A stretch of DNA of 64,000 nucleotides from Flavobacterium pectinovorum (GTDB taxonomy: Bacteria > Bacteroidota > Bacteroidia > Flavobacteriales > Flavobacteriaceae). Below, piece by piece: positions 53,854-62,544 of the stretch (its first letter is position 1; each line of letters begins with the position of its first letter). The notes below the pieces were generated by a model. It did no database searches. It had not been told where the DNA came from and saw nothing but the letters and a program-made list of their open reading frames with translations. The translations under genes were made by a program, and so were the position numbers. Location of the stretch: assembly GCF_006438875.1 (NCBI RefSeq), contig NZ_RCZH01000017.1, forward strand, positions 1-64,000. The letters are read 5' to 3'.

Positions 53854-54833
53854 ATATTCAGTTTTACGCTAAAAGCATTTTTTTCTCTTTTGCAGTTCAG
53901 TTCATGTTTCAAACCGTAGACTTCGAGCCGTCTTTTTAGATTTTCAATTCCAATTCCTGTTCCCGAAAGCCTGGAACCGGATTCTAAATAATTATTTTTC
54001 AGGGTAAAAGATAAATGTCGTGATTTTACTTTTAAATCCAACAGAATAAAAGGTTCAGCAGTTTCGCCTGAAAACTTAACAGCATTTTCGACCAAAGGTA
54101 AAAAGAATAAAGGCGGAATATCGATGTTGTTAAAATCGCCTGCATAGTTTTGAGTCACATTTAATCTTTCGTTTCGAAACGTATAATATTCAATGTATTT
54201 TTTAACAAAGTCAATTTCTTCGGCAACCAAAACATAATCTTTTTTAGTGGCTTCAATCTGATATCGAAGCATGTCTGAAAGATTCAAAATTCTGTCGGGC
54301 AATTTATCAGGTTCCGTTAGAGATTCTCCATATAAATTATTCATTGCATTAAGCAAAAAATGTGGATTGAGCTGTTGTTTTAAAAAGGAAAGTTCTGACT
54401 TGTAATTCATAATATCCTTATCTGTTTGTATCATTTTTTTGGTAATCACAATATGAATAAAGTAAAAAAATATTCCATTAATAATAAGTGATAGAATTTG
54501 AAGCGTTTTTAAGGCTCCTAATCCAACGATCGGAAAAAGCCAGCTCATGAAAAAATAAAAAGTAGTCCAATAAATGACAAACAATGTAAAAAAGGTTTTA
54601 AACTTTTTTTTGAATAAAAAGGGGGTGATAATAAAAACATTGAAACAAGTTACCCAGACAATAGACGGAAAGTAGCCAATTCCGACTTTACTAAAAATAT
54701 AAGTCCAGTTATGTCGCTCTAAATCTACATCTTTTATTTCATCGTACACACAAGCCAAAATAATCAAATAAACAATGAGATTTACGATAAGATTTCGGAG
54801 AAAAAAATTCTGATATATTTTGAGAATCGTCAT
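53829..54833 (-). CDS. LytS-like sensor histidine kinase
   Basis: A 334-residue kinase with four or five N-terminal membrane helices (to about residue 130) and no periplasmic sensor domain. The HisKA-like segment QLNPHFLLNAMNNLYGES has phospho-His near residue 157; the ATPase part shows PPLFFLPLVENAVKFS (N box) and SGTGIGIENLKRRL (G box). It phosphorylates the overlapping LytTR regulator. The divergent barrel-like gene at 55015 is a plausible target. Confidence 0.92.
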   Translation of the reverse strand: MTILKIYQNFFLRNLIVNLIVYLIILACVYDEIKDVDLERHNWTYIFSKVGIGYFPSIVWVTCFNVFIITPFLFKKKFKTFFTLFVIYWTTFYFFMSWLFPIVGLGALKTLQILSLIINGIFFYFIHIVITKKMIQTDKDIMNYKSELSFLKQQLNPHFLLNAMNNLYGESLTEPDKLPDRILNLSDMLRYQIEATKKDYVLVAEEIDFVKKYIEYYTFRNERLNVTQNYAGDFNNIDIPPLFFLPLVENAVKFSGETAEPFILLDLKVKSRHLSFTLKNNYLESGSRLSGTGIGIENLKRRLEVYGLKHELNCKREKNAFSVKLNIWDLPIVA

Positions 54834-54956
54834 AACGGCAAAATTAGCGAAATAGTATAGTTTTTGCTTTTTTCTGTGCCAAAATTATACAAACGCCATT
54901 GGTATAAATAATACGCCATTTGAATAATTAAGCTATTATAATAAAGAGTTCACAAC

Positions 54957-54964
54957 TACATTTG
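54957..54964 (+). promoter_or_regulatory. Candidate -7 box for the 55015 outer-membrane gene
   Basis: TACATTTG matches TAnnTTTG 50 bases before the start codon, in the gap shared with the kinase gene. Confidence 0.5.
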
Positions 54965-55014
54965 CTTCGGATTTTAAACATTTTTCCAAACGAACTTTAA
55001 TTTTTAATTGGCTT

Positions 55015-55995
55015 ATGAAAACGCAAATTATTTGTGCCTTAGTTGTATTTGCTTCTATGCGAACAATTGCTCAGGAAAAAGAGACTCCAATAAAAACGGT
55101 TGCAAAAGCGGTAACGGATAAATTTCCGACTACTCGAATTTTAGATTTGCAATACGAACAGTTAGGGCCAACTAATTTTGATTCGAAACTTTTTGGCGAA
55201 CGTTTTGAAAGAGGAAGAATTGAGAGCCATAATCGATTTAAAGCCGCTATTAATGTACCTTTCCTGACCTCAAAATCAAGACGGTTTGTTTTGACAAGTT
55301 CATTGCGCTATAAATATGAAACTTATGAATTTGGAGACATTTATAACTACAATTCGGCAACAACACATACCAGAGAAAAAGAGGAAATTCATTTTTTTGC
55401 AGCCGCTTTAAGCGCGACTTATGTTTCGACGCTTTTTCATAAACCCATTATTTACAACGCTACGGTAACTGCAGATGGAAATCAGGATAATTTTCAACGT
55501 GTAAAAGGTTTTGCTACTGCGAGTATTGTTTTAAAAAGAACCGCTAATACAACCTTTACTGTAGGAGCTTTGGTCATGATGGATCCTTCGGCTATTATCC
55601 CGATTACGCCGCTTTTGACCTATAATCATAAATTTGAAAATTCAAAATGGGATATCGATTTCATTTTGCCACAACGCTTGTTGTTTAGAAGAGAATTGCT
55701 GGAAAACGGAAGAATTTCCCTAGGAACAGAATTGAATACTGAAAGTTTTTACTTAAATTTAAACAACCCAAAATTGAAAGGAATTTATGAACTGAATCAA
55801 CTCGAATTGAAGTCGGGAATCAGCTATGAATACCGCTTTTCGCCAAAAATTATTGGAGTTGTAAAAGCTGGTGTTAACAATGTTATGAGTGTTCGTGTAA
55901 CAGAAAAGGGGGAACGCACTTCTAATTATGTTTATGATCAGAAGGAAGATGCGCAAGGTTATTTTAGATTTGGGATTTCATATAATCCGTTTTAA
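55015..55995 (+). CDS. DUF6268-like outer-membrane barrel protein
   Basis: A 326-residue protein with signal peptide ending TIAQEK. Strand-rich sequence with repeated FRxxxxY, RFVLTSSLRYKYETYEFG and the end AQGYFRFGISYNPF indicate an outer-membrane beta-barrel; DUF6268 is my best family guess. It is divergent from the LytTR system. Function is unknown. Confidence 0.7.
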   Translation: MKTQIICALVVFASMRTIAQEKETPIKTVAKAVTDKFPTTRILDLQYEQLGPTNFDSKLFGERFERGRIESHNRFKAAINVPFLTSKSRRFVLTSSLRYKYETYEFGDIYNYNSATTHTREKEEIHFFAAALSATYVSTLFHKPIIYNATVTADGNQDNFQRVKGFATASIVLKRTANTTFTVGALVMMDPSAIIPITPLLTYNHKFENSKWDIDFILPQRLLFRRELLENGRISLGTELNTESFYLNLNNPKLKGIYELNQLELKSGISYEYRFSPKIIGVVKAGVNNVMSVRVTEKGERTSNYVYDQKEDAQGYFRFGISYNPF

Positions 55996-56039
55996 AGCAG
56001 TTTTTGATTTTAAATTAAGTAGTATTAAAATTAGCAATT

Positions 56040-56252
56040 ATGATTGTTGAAATTTTTAAAACAAATGTTCAGAAAGAAGCAGATAAAAATTATATTATTG
56101 CTGTCATTCAAACCCAATTTCCCAATTATAAAATCAATTTTGATTTAGAAGACTGTGATAAAATATTAAGAGTTGAAGGTGTCGATTTAGAGCCCAAAAA
56201 CATAATTGATTACGTAAATTGTCTAGGTTATATCTGTATAAAATTAGAGTAA
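56040..56252 (+). CDS. Small HMA-like ferredoxin-fold protein lacking CxxC
   Basis: A 70-residue protein (MIVEIFKTNVQKEADKNYII, then NYKINFDLEDCDKILRVEG) with the beta-alpha-beta-beta-alpha-beta pattern of heavy-metal-associated domains. The metal site MxCxxC is missing, as at the position of FKTNVQ. It may be a protein-protein module. It lies 45 bases after the barrel gene and is followed at once by a hairpin repeat. Confidence 0.65.
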   Translation: MIVEIFKTNVQKEADKNYIIAVIQTQFPNYKINFDLEDCDKILRVEGVDLEPKNIIDYVNCLGYICIKLE

Positions 56253-56259
56253 AATTAAT

Positions 56260-56343
56260 GTGCCAATTAGAAAATTTGATAATTAGAAAATTTTATAGAT
56301 TACGCACAATAATTATCTAATTATCAAATTTTCTAATTGTCAC
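56260..56343. repeat. Hairpin repeat R1 (CTAATTATCAAATTTTC family)
   Basis: The 27-base arms 56260-56286 and 56317-56343 are reverse complements at 26 of 27 positions. Further related words (CAATTGCCACATTATCTAATT) continue to about 56390, right up to sulP. Related copies lie at 57928-58014 and 58559-58614. Confidence 0.75.
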
Positions 56344-56397
56344 ATTCTCTCAATTGCCACATTATCTAATTGCCAAATTCTCTACATTTGTGCTCTT

Positions 56398-57927
56398 ATG
56401 AAAAAAGCTTTCCAACTCTTCGACTTTACTCAAAAAGTTAATTATAGAAATGAAATTTTAGCAGGTTTAACAGTTGCGATGACGATGATTCCAGAATCGT
56501 TGTCGTTTGCTATTTTAGCCGGATTTCCACCACTTGTAGGTTTGTATGCTGCTTTTATTGCCGGTTTAGTTACTGCAATTTTTGGAGGAAGACCCGGAAT
56601 GATTTCGGGCGGAGCCGGAGCAACCGTTATTGTATTGATTGCTTTAATGAAATCTCACGGGATTGAATATGTTTTTGCAGCCGTTGCGCTCGGTGGCATA
56701 GTACAAATCTGTATCGGACTTTTTAAACTCGGAAAATTTATTCGATTAGTTCCTCAGCCGGTTATGTTTGGTTTTGTAAATGGTTTGGCTGTGGTGATTT
56801 TCATGTCACAATTGGAGCAGTTTAAAACTGTAATTAATGGTCAGGTTTCCTGGCTACAAGGAACTCCTTTGTATATAATGCTTGGTTTGGTTGCGCTGAC
56901 AATTGCAATTGTATTGCTTTTTCCAAAATTGACTAAAACAGTTCCAGCTTCTTTGGTAGCAATTTTAGTAGTGTTTGCAATTGTACTTTTATTTAATATT
57001 GAAACAAAAACAGTTGAAGATATTGCTTCAGTTCAAGGCGGATTTCCTCCGTTCCATATTCCTAATATCCCGCTTTCTTTTGAAACCTTCAAAGTGATTT
57101 TTCCATATTCTGTAATTGTAGCTGCAGTTGGTTTAACTGAAGGTTTGCTTACACTGAATTTAGTCGATGAAATTACTGGAACACGAGGCAATAGCAACAG
57201 AGAATGTATTGCTCAGGGAAGTTCAAATATCTTAAATGGTTTCTTTTTCGGAATGGGAGGATGTCCAATGATTGCTCAGACTCTCGTGAATCTATCTGCC
57301 GGATCAAGAGCCAGACTTTCAGGAATAATCGCTTCTTTGACTATTTTGTTAATCATACTTTTTGGAGCACCAATAATTGGAAAATTACCAATGGCAGCTT
57401 TGGTTGGCGTAATGATGATGGTCGCAATTACTACGTTTGAATGGGCAAGTTTCAGAATCATAAACAAAATGCCTAAACATGATATTTTTGTTGGAATTCT
57501 CGTTGCAGTAATTACGATTTTATTGCATAATTTGGCTTTGGCAGTTTTGATTGGCGTGATTATTTCTGCTTTGGTTTTTGCTTGGGAAAGTGCTAAAAGA
57601 ATTCGCGCCCGACATTTTATTGATGAAGCAGGAGTGAAACACTACGAAATTTATGGCCCGTTGTTTTTTGGTTCTATAACAACTTTCGTCGAAAAGTTTG
57701 ATATAGCAAACGATCCAAATCATGTAATTATTGATTTTAAAGAAAGTCGTATAGCTGATATGTCTGCGATTGAAGCTCTGAATAATCTAACTAAGAAATA
57801 TAATCAACTTGGGAAAGTGATCGAGTTGCAGCATTTAAGCCCGGATTGCCGAGAGTTACTTAAAAATGCCGAAGCTGTTATCAAAGTAAATGTAATCGAA
57901 GATCCTACGTACAAAGTTGTCTCTTAA
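56398..57927 (+). CDS. SulP/SLC26-family anion transporter with STAS domain
   Basis: A 509-residue transporter with about 12-14 membrane helices. The family signature is in the first helices (AGLTVAMTMIPESLSFAILAG, GLYAAFIAGLVTAIFGGRPG, ISGGAGA); NRECIAQGSSNILNGFFFGMGG is conserved. The C-terminal STAS domain (about 410-500) has VIIDFKESRIADMSAIEAL. It carries sulfate, bicarbonate or another anion; which one cannot be read from sequence. AT-rich repeats abut the gene on both sides. Confidence 0.92.
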   Translation: MKKAFQLFDFTQKVNYRNEILAGLTVAMTMIPESLSFAILAGFPPLVGLYAAFIAGLVTAIFGGRPGMISGGAGATVIVLIALMKSHGIEYVFAAVALGGIVQICIGLFKLGKFIRLVPQPVMFGFVNGLAVVIFMSQLEQFKTVINGQVSWLQGTPLYIMLGLVALTIAIVLLFPKLTKTVPASLVAILVVFAIVLLFNIETKTVEDIASVQGGFPPFHIPNIPLSFETFKVIFPYSVIVAAVGLTEGLLTLNLVDEITGTRGNSNRECIAQGSSNILNGFFFGMGGCPMIAQTLVNLSAGSRARLSGIIASLTILLIILFGAPIIGKLPMAALVGVMMMVAITTFEWASFRIINKMPKHDIFVGILVAVITILLHNLALAVLIGVIISALVFAWESAKRIRARHFIDEAGVKHYEIYGPLFFGSITTFVEKFDIANDPNHVIIDFKESRIADMSAIEALNNLTKKYNQLGKVIELQHLSPDCRELLKNAEAVIKVNVIEDPTYKVVS

Positions 57928-58014
57928 TTAGATAATGTGTCAATTAGAAAATTAGATAATTTATGCGTTATCAATAAAATTATCTAATTGACACATTTTC
58001 TAATTATCAAATTC
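57928..58014. repeat. Repeat R2, left direct repeat of the small-peptide cassette
   Basis: Starts directly after the sulP stop. TGTGTCAATTAGA...TAATTT has an inverted counterpart within the block. The 48 bases at 57966-58013 (beginning CGTTATCAAT) recur at 58559-58606 in the same orientation with 44 identities. Confidence 0.8.
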
Positions 58015-58038
58015 ATGCACTCTATGTAATTGGTGCTA

Positions 58039-58215
58039 TTATTTTTGTTGTTTAAAATAGTTTTTCAAATTTGGAATCAGCAAATCAAAAACTATTAAAG
58101 CAATAATAAGAATATATAATATTGGTTTTTTATACACAAAATGCACATGAAAAATCATTGTGGTTATCACATACAGAAGAATAACTATATACAGACTAAT
58201 TCTAATCTTTTTCAT
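58039..58215 (-). CDS. 58-residue two-helix membrane protein, candidate immunity protein
   Basis: A short minus-strand frame from ATG 58215 to TAA at 58041-58039. It starts MKKIRISLYIVILLYVITTM, has a first membrane helix (about 6-27), a short turn with VYKKP, a second helix (about 31-47, ILYIIALIVFDLLI-like) and a basic tail ending NYFKQQK. It begins 39 bases after the double-glycine peptide stop, in the same direction. Small two-helix proteins next to bacteriocin-like peptides are often immunity proteins; that role is inferred from context only. Confidence 0.62.
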   Translation of the reverse strand: MKKIRISLYIVILLYVITTMIFHVHFVYKKPILYILIIALIVFDLLIPNLKNYFKQQK

Positions 58216-58254
58216 TTTAGTATAATATTAATTTTCTTAATTTTTAAAAGTTGA

Positions 58255-58377
58255 TTAGAGACTTAATATAAAATGTCTTAAAAGAGGAATAATCCAACCG
58301 CCATCAATTTCTTCTATCTCGTGTTTGTTTAACTCTACTAAATTGAGGTTTTCTAAGTTTACCAATTCTAACTTCAT
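58255..58377 (-). CDS. 40-residue peptide with bacteriocin-type double-glycine leader
   Basis: A minus-strand frame from ATG 58377 to TAA 58257-58255. The first 27 residues begin MKLELVNLENLNL and end ELNKHEIEEIDGG, which fits the double-glycine leader pattern (L-N-x-x-E-[IL]-x-x-I-x-G-G) cut by C39-peptidase ABC exporters. The predicted product after GG is only 13 residues: WIIPLLRHFILSL. A candidate -7 box lies upstream. The mature part is unusually short, so it may be a signal peptide, a truncated bacteriocin or a relic. No exporter is in the window. Confidence 0.68.
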   Translation of the reverse strand: MKLELVNLENLNLVELNKHEIEEIDGGWIIPLLRHFILSL

Positions 58378-58442
58378 AATTTTAATTTAAAAAGGCTAAT
58401 GATAAGCTTTTTGCAAATGTTTCTCAAGAACTTTTGTGATTA

Positions 58443-58450
58443 CAAACTTA
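58443..58450 (-). promoter_or_regulatory. Candidate -7 box for the double-glycine peptide operon
   Basis: Read on the minus strand, TAAGTTTG matches TAnnTTTG about 65 bases ahead of the peptide ATG. The intervening leader contains no other open frame. Confidence 0.5.
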
Positions 58451-58558
58451 TCATAGTTCCGTCCAATAAAATTGGATGGAAGTTAAGTGCTTAGAAAAAG
58501 ATATCTTTTTTGGTGGATCTTATATGTAAAACAGTAAATTAATTATAAAATTATTATT

Positions 58559-58614
58559 CGTTATCAATGAAATTTTCTAATTGACACATTTTCTAATTAC
58601 CACATTTTCTAATT
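58559..58614. repeat. Repeat R3, right direct repeat of the small-peptide cassette
   Basis: 58559-58606 matches 57966-58013 at 44 of 48 positions in direct orientation. The block abuts and includes the stop codon of the phosphodiesterase gene (58609-58611). Confidence 0.8.
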
Positions 58615-59811
58615 CTTCAACATGTTTTTTACCTCACTAAACCTTCCATCTACTTCTTCAATTTGCAAACCTAAAATATGAGCAATTAACGGATAAACAG
58701 AAACGTTTTGAAATGAACTGACCTCCTTATCTACTTTAAAAGCTGGGCCTTTTGCATAGAAAATGGCTTGCATATCTTTTTGTTTGTTATCATAACCGTG
58801 AGTTCCGCCTTTTGTGTCGTCAGTCTTATTTTTTGCCAGACTATATCCTTTTTTAGCTTCAATCACAAAATCATGAACACGTGGATTTGTACCGTAATGA
58901 AGCCTTTTAGGAACTTCACCTGATTTCCAGAATTTAATATGTGGTACTTTTTTTAAAGCCTTTGCGATAGAATCCTGATAACCCGGTTTCGCCTGAAGAC
59001 TCATAATTGGATTGATTACCTCTTTGTAACTCAACCATTCCGGTTTTAAATAATCCAGAATGACTACTTTTTTGTCATTGCTAATATTAGTCATTCCATG
59101 ATCTGAGACAATAATTAAATTGATTTGTTTTCCAATGGCTAATTGATCAAGCTTAGAAGATAATTGTCCCATAACGGAATCCATTTTATGAACCATTTTT
59201 TCGTTTTCGGGAGAAAGCGGGCCATAAGTATGTCCTGTATGATCTGGTTCGTCAAAATATAAAGTAATCAAATGCGGTCGCTGTTTTTCAGGAAGCTGTA
59301 ACCACTTTATAACAGTGTCAATTCTGGTTTCGTATGGAATTTTATTGTCGTAATTTTTATAAATACCAGGACGTTTTTTATCCGTATCAGATCCCGGCCA
59401 GAAAAAAGAAGCGCTTTTTACACCTTGTTGTTCTGCTACATTCCAAATAGGATTTCCACCATAAAAGCGCGAATCATTTTTAGAATCTGTCGACAATGAG
59501 AAATATTTATCTAAAGCCGAATCGTAGAAAGCATTATTGATAATACCGTGATGATCCGGATAAAGTCCAGTCACAATCGAATAGTGATTCGGGAATGTTT
59601 TGCTTGGATAAGATGGTCGCATAGATTTGGCATGCACACCTTCTTTGGCAATTTGTTTTAAATTTTTAAGGTCAAAATGTTTTGCGTAATCCCAACGAAA
59701 TCCATCCATAGAAACCAATACAACGTAGGCATCTTTATTGGATTGAGAATAGGAGAAAGTGTTAAGAAATAAGAATGCAAAAAATAATAGGTGAGTTGTA
59801 AATTTTCTCAT
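58609..59811 (-). CDS. Exported NPP-type phosphodiesterase / nucleotide pyrophosphatase
   Basis: A 400-residue member of the alkaline-phosphatase superfamily with a signal peptide ending TFSYSQS. Metal site residues are seen in VSMDGFRWDY, the nucleophile Thr in PSKTFPNHYSIVTGLYP (near residue 69), LYFDEPDHTGHTYGP (near residue 187), IIVSDHGM (near residue 234) and GTHGYDN (near residue 340). It probably hydrolyses nucleotide or lipid phosphodiesters in the periplasm. All expected ligands are present. Confidence 0.92.
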   Translation of the reverse strand: MRKFTTHLLFFAFLFLNTFSYSQSNKDAYVVLVSMDGFRWDYAKHFDLKNLKQIAKEGVHAKSMRPSYPSKTFPNHYSIVTGLYPDHHGIINNAFYDSALDKYFSLSTDSKNDSRFYGGNPIWNVAEQQGVKSASFFWPGSDTDKKRPGIYKNYDNKIPYETRIDTVIKWLQLPEKQRPHLITLYFDEPDHTGHTYGPLSPENEKMVHKMDSVMGQLSSKLDQLAIGKQINLIIVSDHGMTNISNDKKVVILDYLKPEWLSYKEVINPIMSLQAKPGYQDSIAKALKKVPHIKFWKSGEVPKRLHYGTNPRVHDFVIEAKKGYSLAKNKTDDTKGGTHGYDNKQKDMQAIFYAKGPAFKVDKEVSSFQNVSVYPLIAHILGLQIEEVDGRFSEVKNMLKN

Positions 59812-59915
59812 TTTATAATTTTAATAGAATGACAAAGTTACTGATAAACGATTTTTTAATGAAAAAGAGAATGTTAAACTAAATGAAAGTTTACTGGATA
59901 TTTGAAAAAAGGTTA

Positions 59916-59998
59916 GCCACGAATTTTACGAATTATCACAAATTTTTAGCACAATAATAAAAAAAATAATTTGTGAAAATTCGTGAAATTCGTGGCAA
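59916..59998. repeat. 30-bp inverted repeat (CCACGAATTTTACGAATT family)
   Basis: Arms beginning GCCACGAATTTTACGAATT and ending AATTCGTGAAATTCGTGGC are near-perfect reverse complements over about 32 bases, with a 10-15-base A-rich centre. From memory this sequence is widespread in Flavobacterium intergenic DNA. Confidence 0.75.
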
Positions 59999-60028
59999 AA
60001 AAATCTTTTAATTCATTTAATCTGTGAC

Positions 60029-60060
60029 AAAAAAAAACGCCAGATCAAAATCTGGCGTTT
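60029..60060 (-). terminator. Terminator of groEL
   Basis: AAACGCCAGAT and ATCTGGCGTTT pair around CAAA; on the minus strand a T-run follows. Confidence 0.9.
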
Positions 60061-60083
60061 TATAGTTTAAGAAGTTAGAACGA

Positions 60084-61712
60084 TTACATCATTCCTGGCA
60101 TACCGCCACCCATTGGCATTCCGCCTCCGTTATCTTCTTTAATATCAATTAATGCACACTCAGTAGTTAGGATCATTCCCGCAACAGAAGCAGCATTCTC
60201 TAATGCTACACGAGTTACTTTTTTAGGATCAATAATACCTGCTTTAAGCATGTCAACATATTCGTCAGTTTTAGCATTGTATCCATAATCACCAGAACCT
60301 TCGGCAACTTTTGCTACAACTACAGAACCTTCAAGACCTGCATTTTCAACAATAGTTCTTAATGGAGATTCAACAGCACGAGAAACGATTTGAATTCCTG
60401 TTGCTTCGTCAGCGTTATCAGCTTTAATTCCTGCCAAGGCCGCTTTTGCTCTTAATAAAGCAACACCACCACCAGCAACAATTCCTTCTTCAACAGCAGC
60501 ACGAGTAGCGTGTAAAGCATCGTCAACTCTGTCTTTTTTCTCTTTCATTTCAACTTCAGATGCAGCACCAACATAAAGAACAGCAACACCACCAGCTAAT
60601 TTAGCCAAACGCTCTTGCAATTTTTCTTTATCATAATCAGATGTAGTAGTTTCCATCTGACCTTTAATTTGGTTTACTCTGTTTTTGATGATATCAGCTT
60701 CACCAGCACCACTTACAATAGTAGTGTTGTCTTTATCGATAGAAACTCTTTTTGCAGTTCCTAACATTTCGATAGTTGTATTTTCCAGCGTATAACCTCT
60801 TTCTTCAGAAATTACAGTTCCACCAGTTAAGATTGCGATATCTTCTAACATTGCTTTTCTTCTGTCTCCAAAACCTGGAGCTTTTACAGCAGCAATTTTA
60901 AGAGCACCTCTTAATTTATTAACTACAAGAGTAGATAGAGCTTCTCCGTCAACATCCTCAGCAATAATTAATAATGGTTTTCCTGATTGAGCAACTGGCT
61001 CTAAAACAGGTAGTAATTCTTTTAAAGAAGATACTTTTTTGTCGTATAATAAGATATATGGAGAGTCTAATTCAACTTCCATTTTCTCTGGGTTTGTTAC
61101 AAAGTAAGGAGAAAGATATCCTCTGTCAAACTGCATACCTTCAACAACATCAACGTATGTATCTGTTCCTTTAGCTTCTTCTACAGTAATTACACCTTCT
61201 TTACCAACTTTAGCGAAAGCAGTAGCGATCAAATCACCAATAACTTCGTCATTGTTTGCAGAGATAGAAGCAATTTGTTTGATTTTGTCAGAATCACTTC
61301 CAACCACTTTAGCCTGTTTAGCAAGGTCAGCAACGATAGCTTCAACGGCTTTATCGATACCACGTTTCAAGTCCATTGGATTTGCACCTGCAGCAACGTT
61401 TTTCAAACCTTCTTTTACGATTGCCTGAGCTAAAACGGTAGCAGTTGTAGTTCCGTCACCCGCTAAATCATTAGTTTTAGAAGCTACTTCTTTAACCATT
61501 TGCGCGCCCATATTTTCTAATGGGTCTTTTAATTCGATTTCTTTTGCAACAGAAACACCATCTTTAGTAACAGTTGGTCCACCAAATGATTTTCCAATGA
61601 TTACATTACGACCTTTTGGTCCTAGAGTTACTTTTACAGCATTTGCTAATGCATCAACACCACGTTTTAATCCGTCACGTGCTTCAATATCAAATTTTAT
61701 ATCTTTTGCCAT
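60084..61712 (-). CDS. groEL: Chaperonin GroEL (Hsp60)
   Basis: A 542-residue chaperonin. It opens KDIKFDIEARDGLKRGVDAL and contains the ATP site VTLGPKGRNV and AGDGTTTATVLAQ (D87 region), and AAVEEGIVAGGGVALLRA. The tail is GGGMPMGGGMPGMM, the usual Gly-Met repeat. It folds client proteins in a 14-mer capped by GroES. It lies 74 bases after groES in the same transcript, with a strong terminator. Full length and intact. Confidence 0.98.
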   Translation of the reverse strand: MAKDIKFDIEARDGLKRGVDALANAVKVTLGPKGRNVIIGKSFGGPTVTKDGVSVAKEIELKDPLENMGAQMVKEVASKTNDLAGDGTTTATVLAQAIVKEGLKNVAAGANPMDLKRGIDKAVEAIVADLAKQAKVVGSDSDKIKQIASISANNDEVIGDLIATAFAKVGKEGVITVEEAKGTDTYVDVVEGMQFDRGYLSPYFVTNPEKMEVELDSPYILLYDKKVSSLKELLPVLEPVAQSGKPLLIIAEDVDGEALSTLVVNKLRGALKIAAVKAPGFGDRRKAMLEDIAILTGGTVISEERGYTLENTTIEMLGTAKRVSIDKDNTTIVSGAGEADIIKNRVNQIKGQMETTTSDYDKEKLQERLAKLAGGVAVLYVGAASEVEMKEKKDRVDDALHATRAAVEEGIVAGGGVALLRAKAALAGIKADNADEATGIQIVSRAVESPLRTIVENAGLEGSVVVAKVAEGSGDYGYNAKTDEYVDMLKAGIIDPKKVTRVALENAASVAGMILTTECALIDIKEDNGGGMPMGGGMPGMM

Positions 61713-61786
61713 TTCTTTTAATTTAGTTTAAAGTTTTATTTGTTTCAAGTTTCCTCGATACTTATATTCTTGAGACTTATGTATTT

Positions 61787-62062
61787 TTAGATTATTGCAA
61801 GAATATCGTCCTCACGCATAATCAAATAATCAGTTCCTTCAAGTTTTAATTCTGTTCCGGCATATTTACCATAAAGAACAGTATCGCCAACTTTTACGGT
61901 CATAGTGTGATCTTTAGATCCGTTTCCAACAGCTACAACAGTTCCTTTTTGTGGTTTTTCTTTGGCAGTATCCGGAATAAAAATCCCTGAGGCAGTTTTA
62001 GTTTCAGCAGCAACAGGCTCAATAAGTACGCGATCTGAAAGCGGTTTAATGTTTAAGGCCAT
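61787..62062 (-). CDS. groES: Co-chaperonin GroES (Hsp10)
   Basis: A 91-residue lid protein. IKPLSDRVLIEP at the start, the mobile loop ETKTASGIFIPDTAKEKPQ (about 19-37) and GTVVAVGNGSK are typical. It caps GroEL. The promoter region lies at 62063-62150; no CIRCE element (TTAGCACTC with inverted partner) is visible, so HrcA control is not supported here. Confidence 0.97.
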   Translation of the reverse strand: MALNIKPLSDRVLIEPVAAETKTASGIFIPDTAKEKPQKGTVVAVGNGSKDHTMTVKVGDTVLYGKYAGTELKLEGTDYLIMREDDILAII

Positions 62063-62152
62063 GATTTTATATTATTATAAGTTATACGTTTTTTATGTTC
62101 TATTGGATTTCAGAAATTGTGCCATGCTCTTAAAACTGACATTATTTCTTAA

Positions 62153-62183
62153 AAAAAATGCCAGCTTTGACAGGCTGGCATTT
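62153..62183 (-). terminator. Terminator of secG
   Basis: AATGCCAGC and GCTGGCATT pair around TTTGACAG; on the minus strand a run of eight T follows. Confidence 0.85.
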
Positions 62184-62202
62184 AATATTTATATCTAAGT
62201 GA

Positions 62203-62541
62203 TTATTTTGCTGCAGGAGTTGCCGGAGCAGGTGTTTGTTGAACTGGAGCAGCTGGCGTGTTAGCAGGAGCTTCGGTTTTTTCAATAATTTTAGAGTCAG
62301 TATCACTTAATGATCCTGTGAAACTTAAGCTTGAAAGCAAAATTAAAGCAATCAAAATAGTCGCTAGTGTCCAGGTACTTTTATCTAAAAAGTCTGTTGT
62401 TTTTTGTACTCCACCTAACATTTGAGTTCCGCTGATAGTAGACGACAATCCGCCTCCTTTAGGGTTTTGAACCATGATTACTACGATCAATAGAAAACAA
62501 ACTATTGTGATTAAAACTAAAAAAATTGAAAATGTGCTCAT
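62203..62541 (-). CDS. secG: Preprotein translocase subunit SecG
   Basis: A 112-residue protein with two membrane helices (about 4-22 and 55-75), the conserved loop MVQNPKGGGLSS between them and an Ala/Pro/Thr-rich tail (about 80-112). It assists SecYEG during preprotein export. Three bases separate it from the upstream TPR gene, so the two are co-transcribed. Confidence 0.93.
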   Translation of the reverse strand: MSTFSIFLVLITIVCFLLIVVIMVQNPKGGGLSSTISGTQMLGGVQKTTDFLDKSTWTLATILIALILLSSLSFTGSLSDTDSKIIEKTEAPANTPAAPVQQTPAPATPAAK

Positions 62542-62544
62542 TGC

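Noticed and set aside
62105..62135. TGGCAC-like word on the minus strand upstream of groES, resembling a sigma-54 -24 element
   Set aside because: The -12 part reads CTGA rather than TTGC, so the match is incomplete; not called as a promoter.
62063..62150. Possible CIRCE operator for groESL
   Set aside because: No TTAGCACTC/GAGTGCTAA inverted repeat is present.
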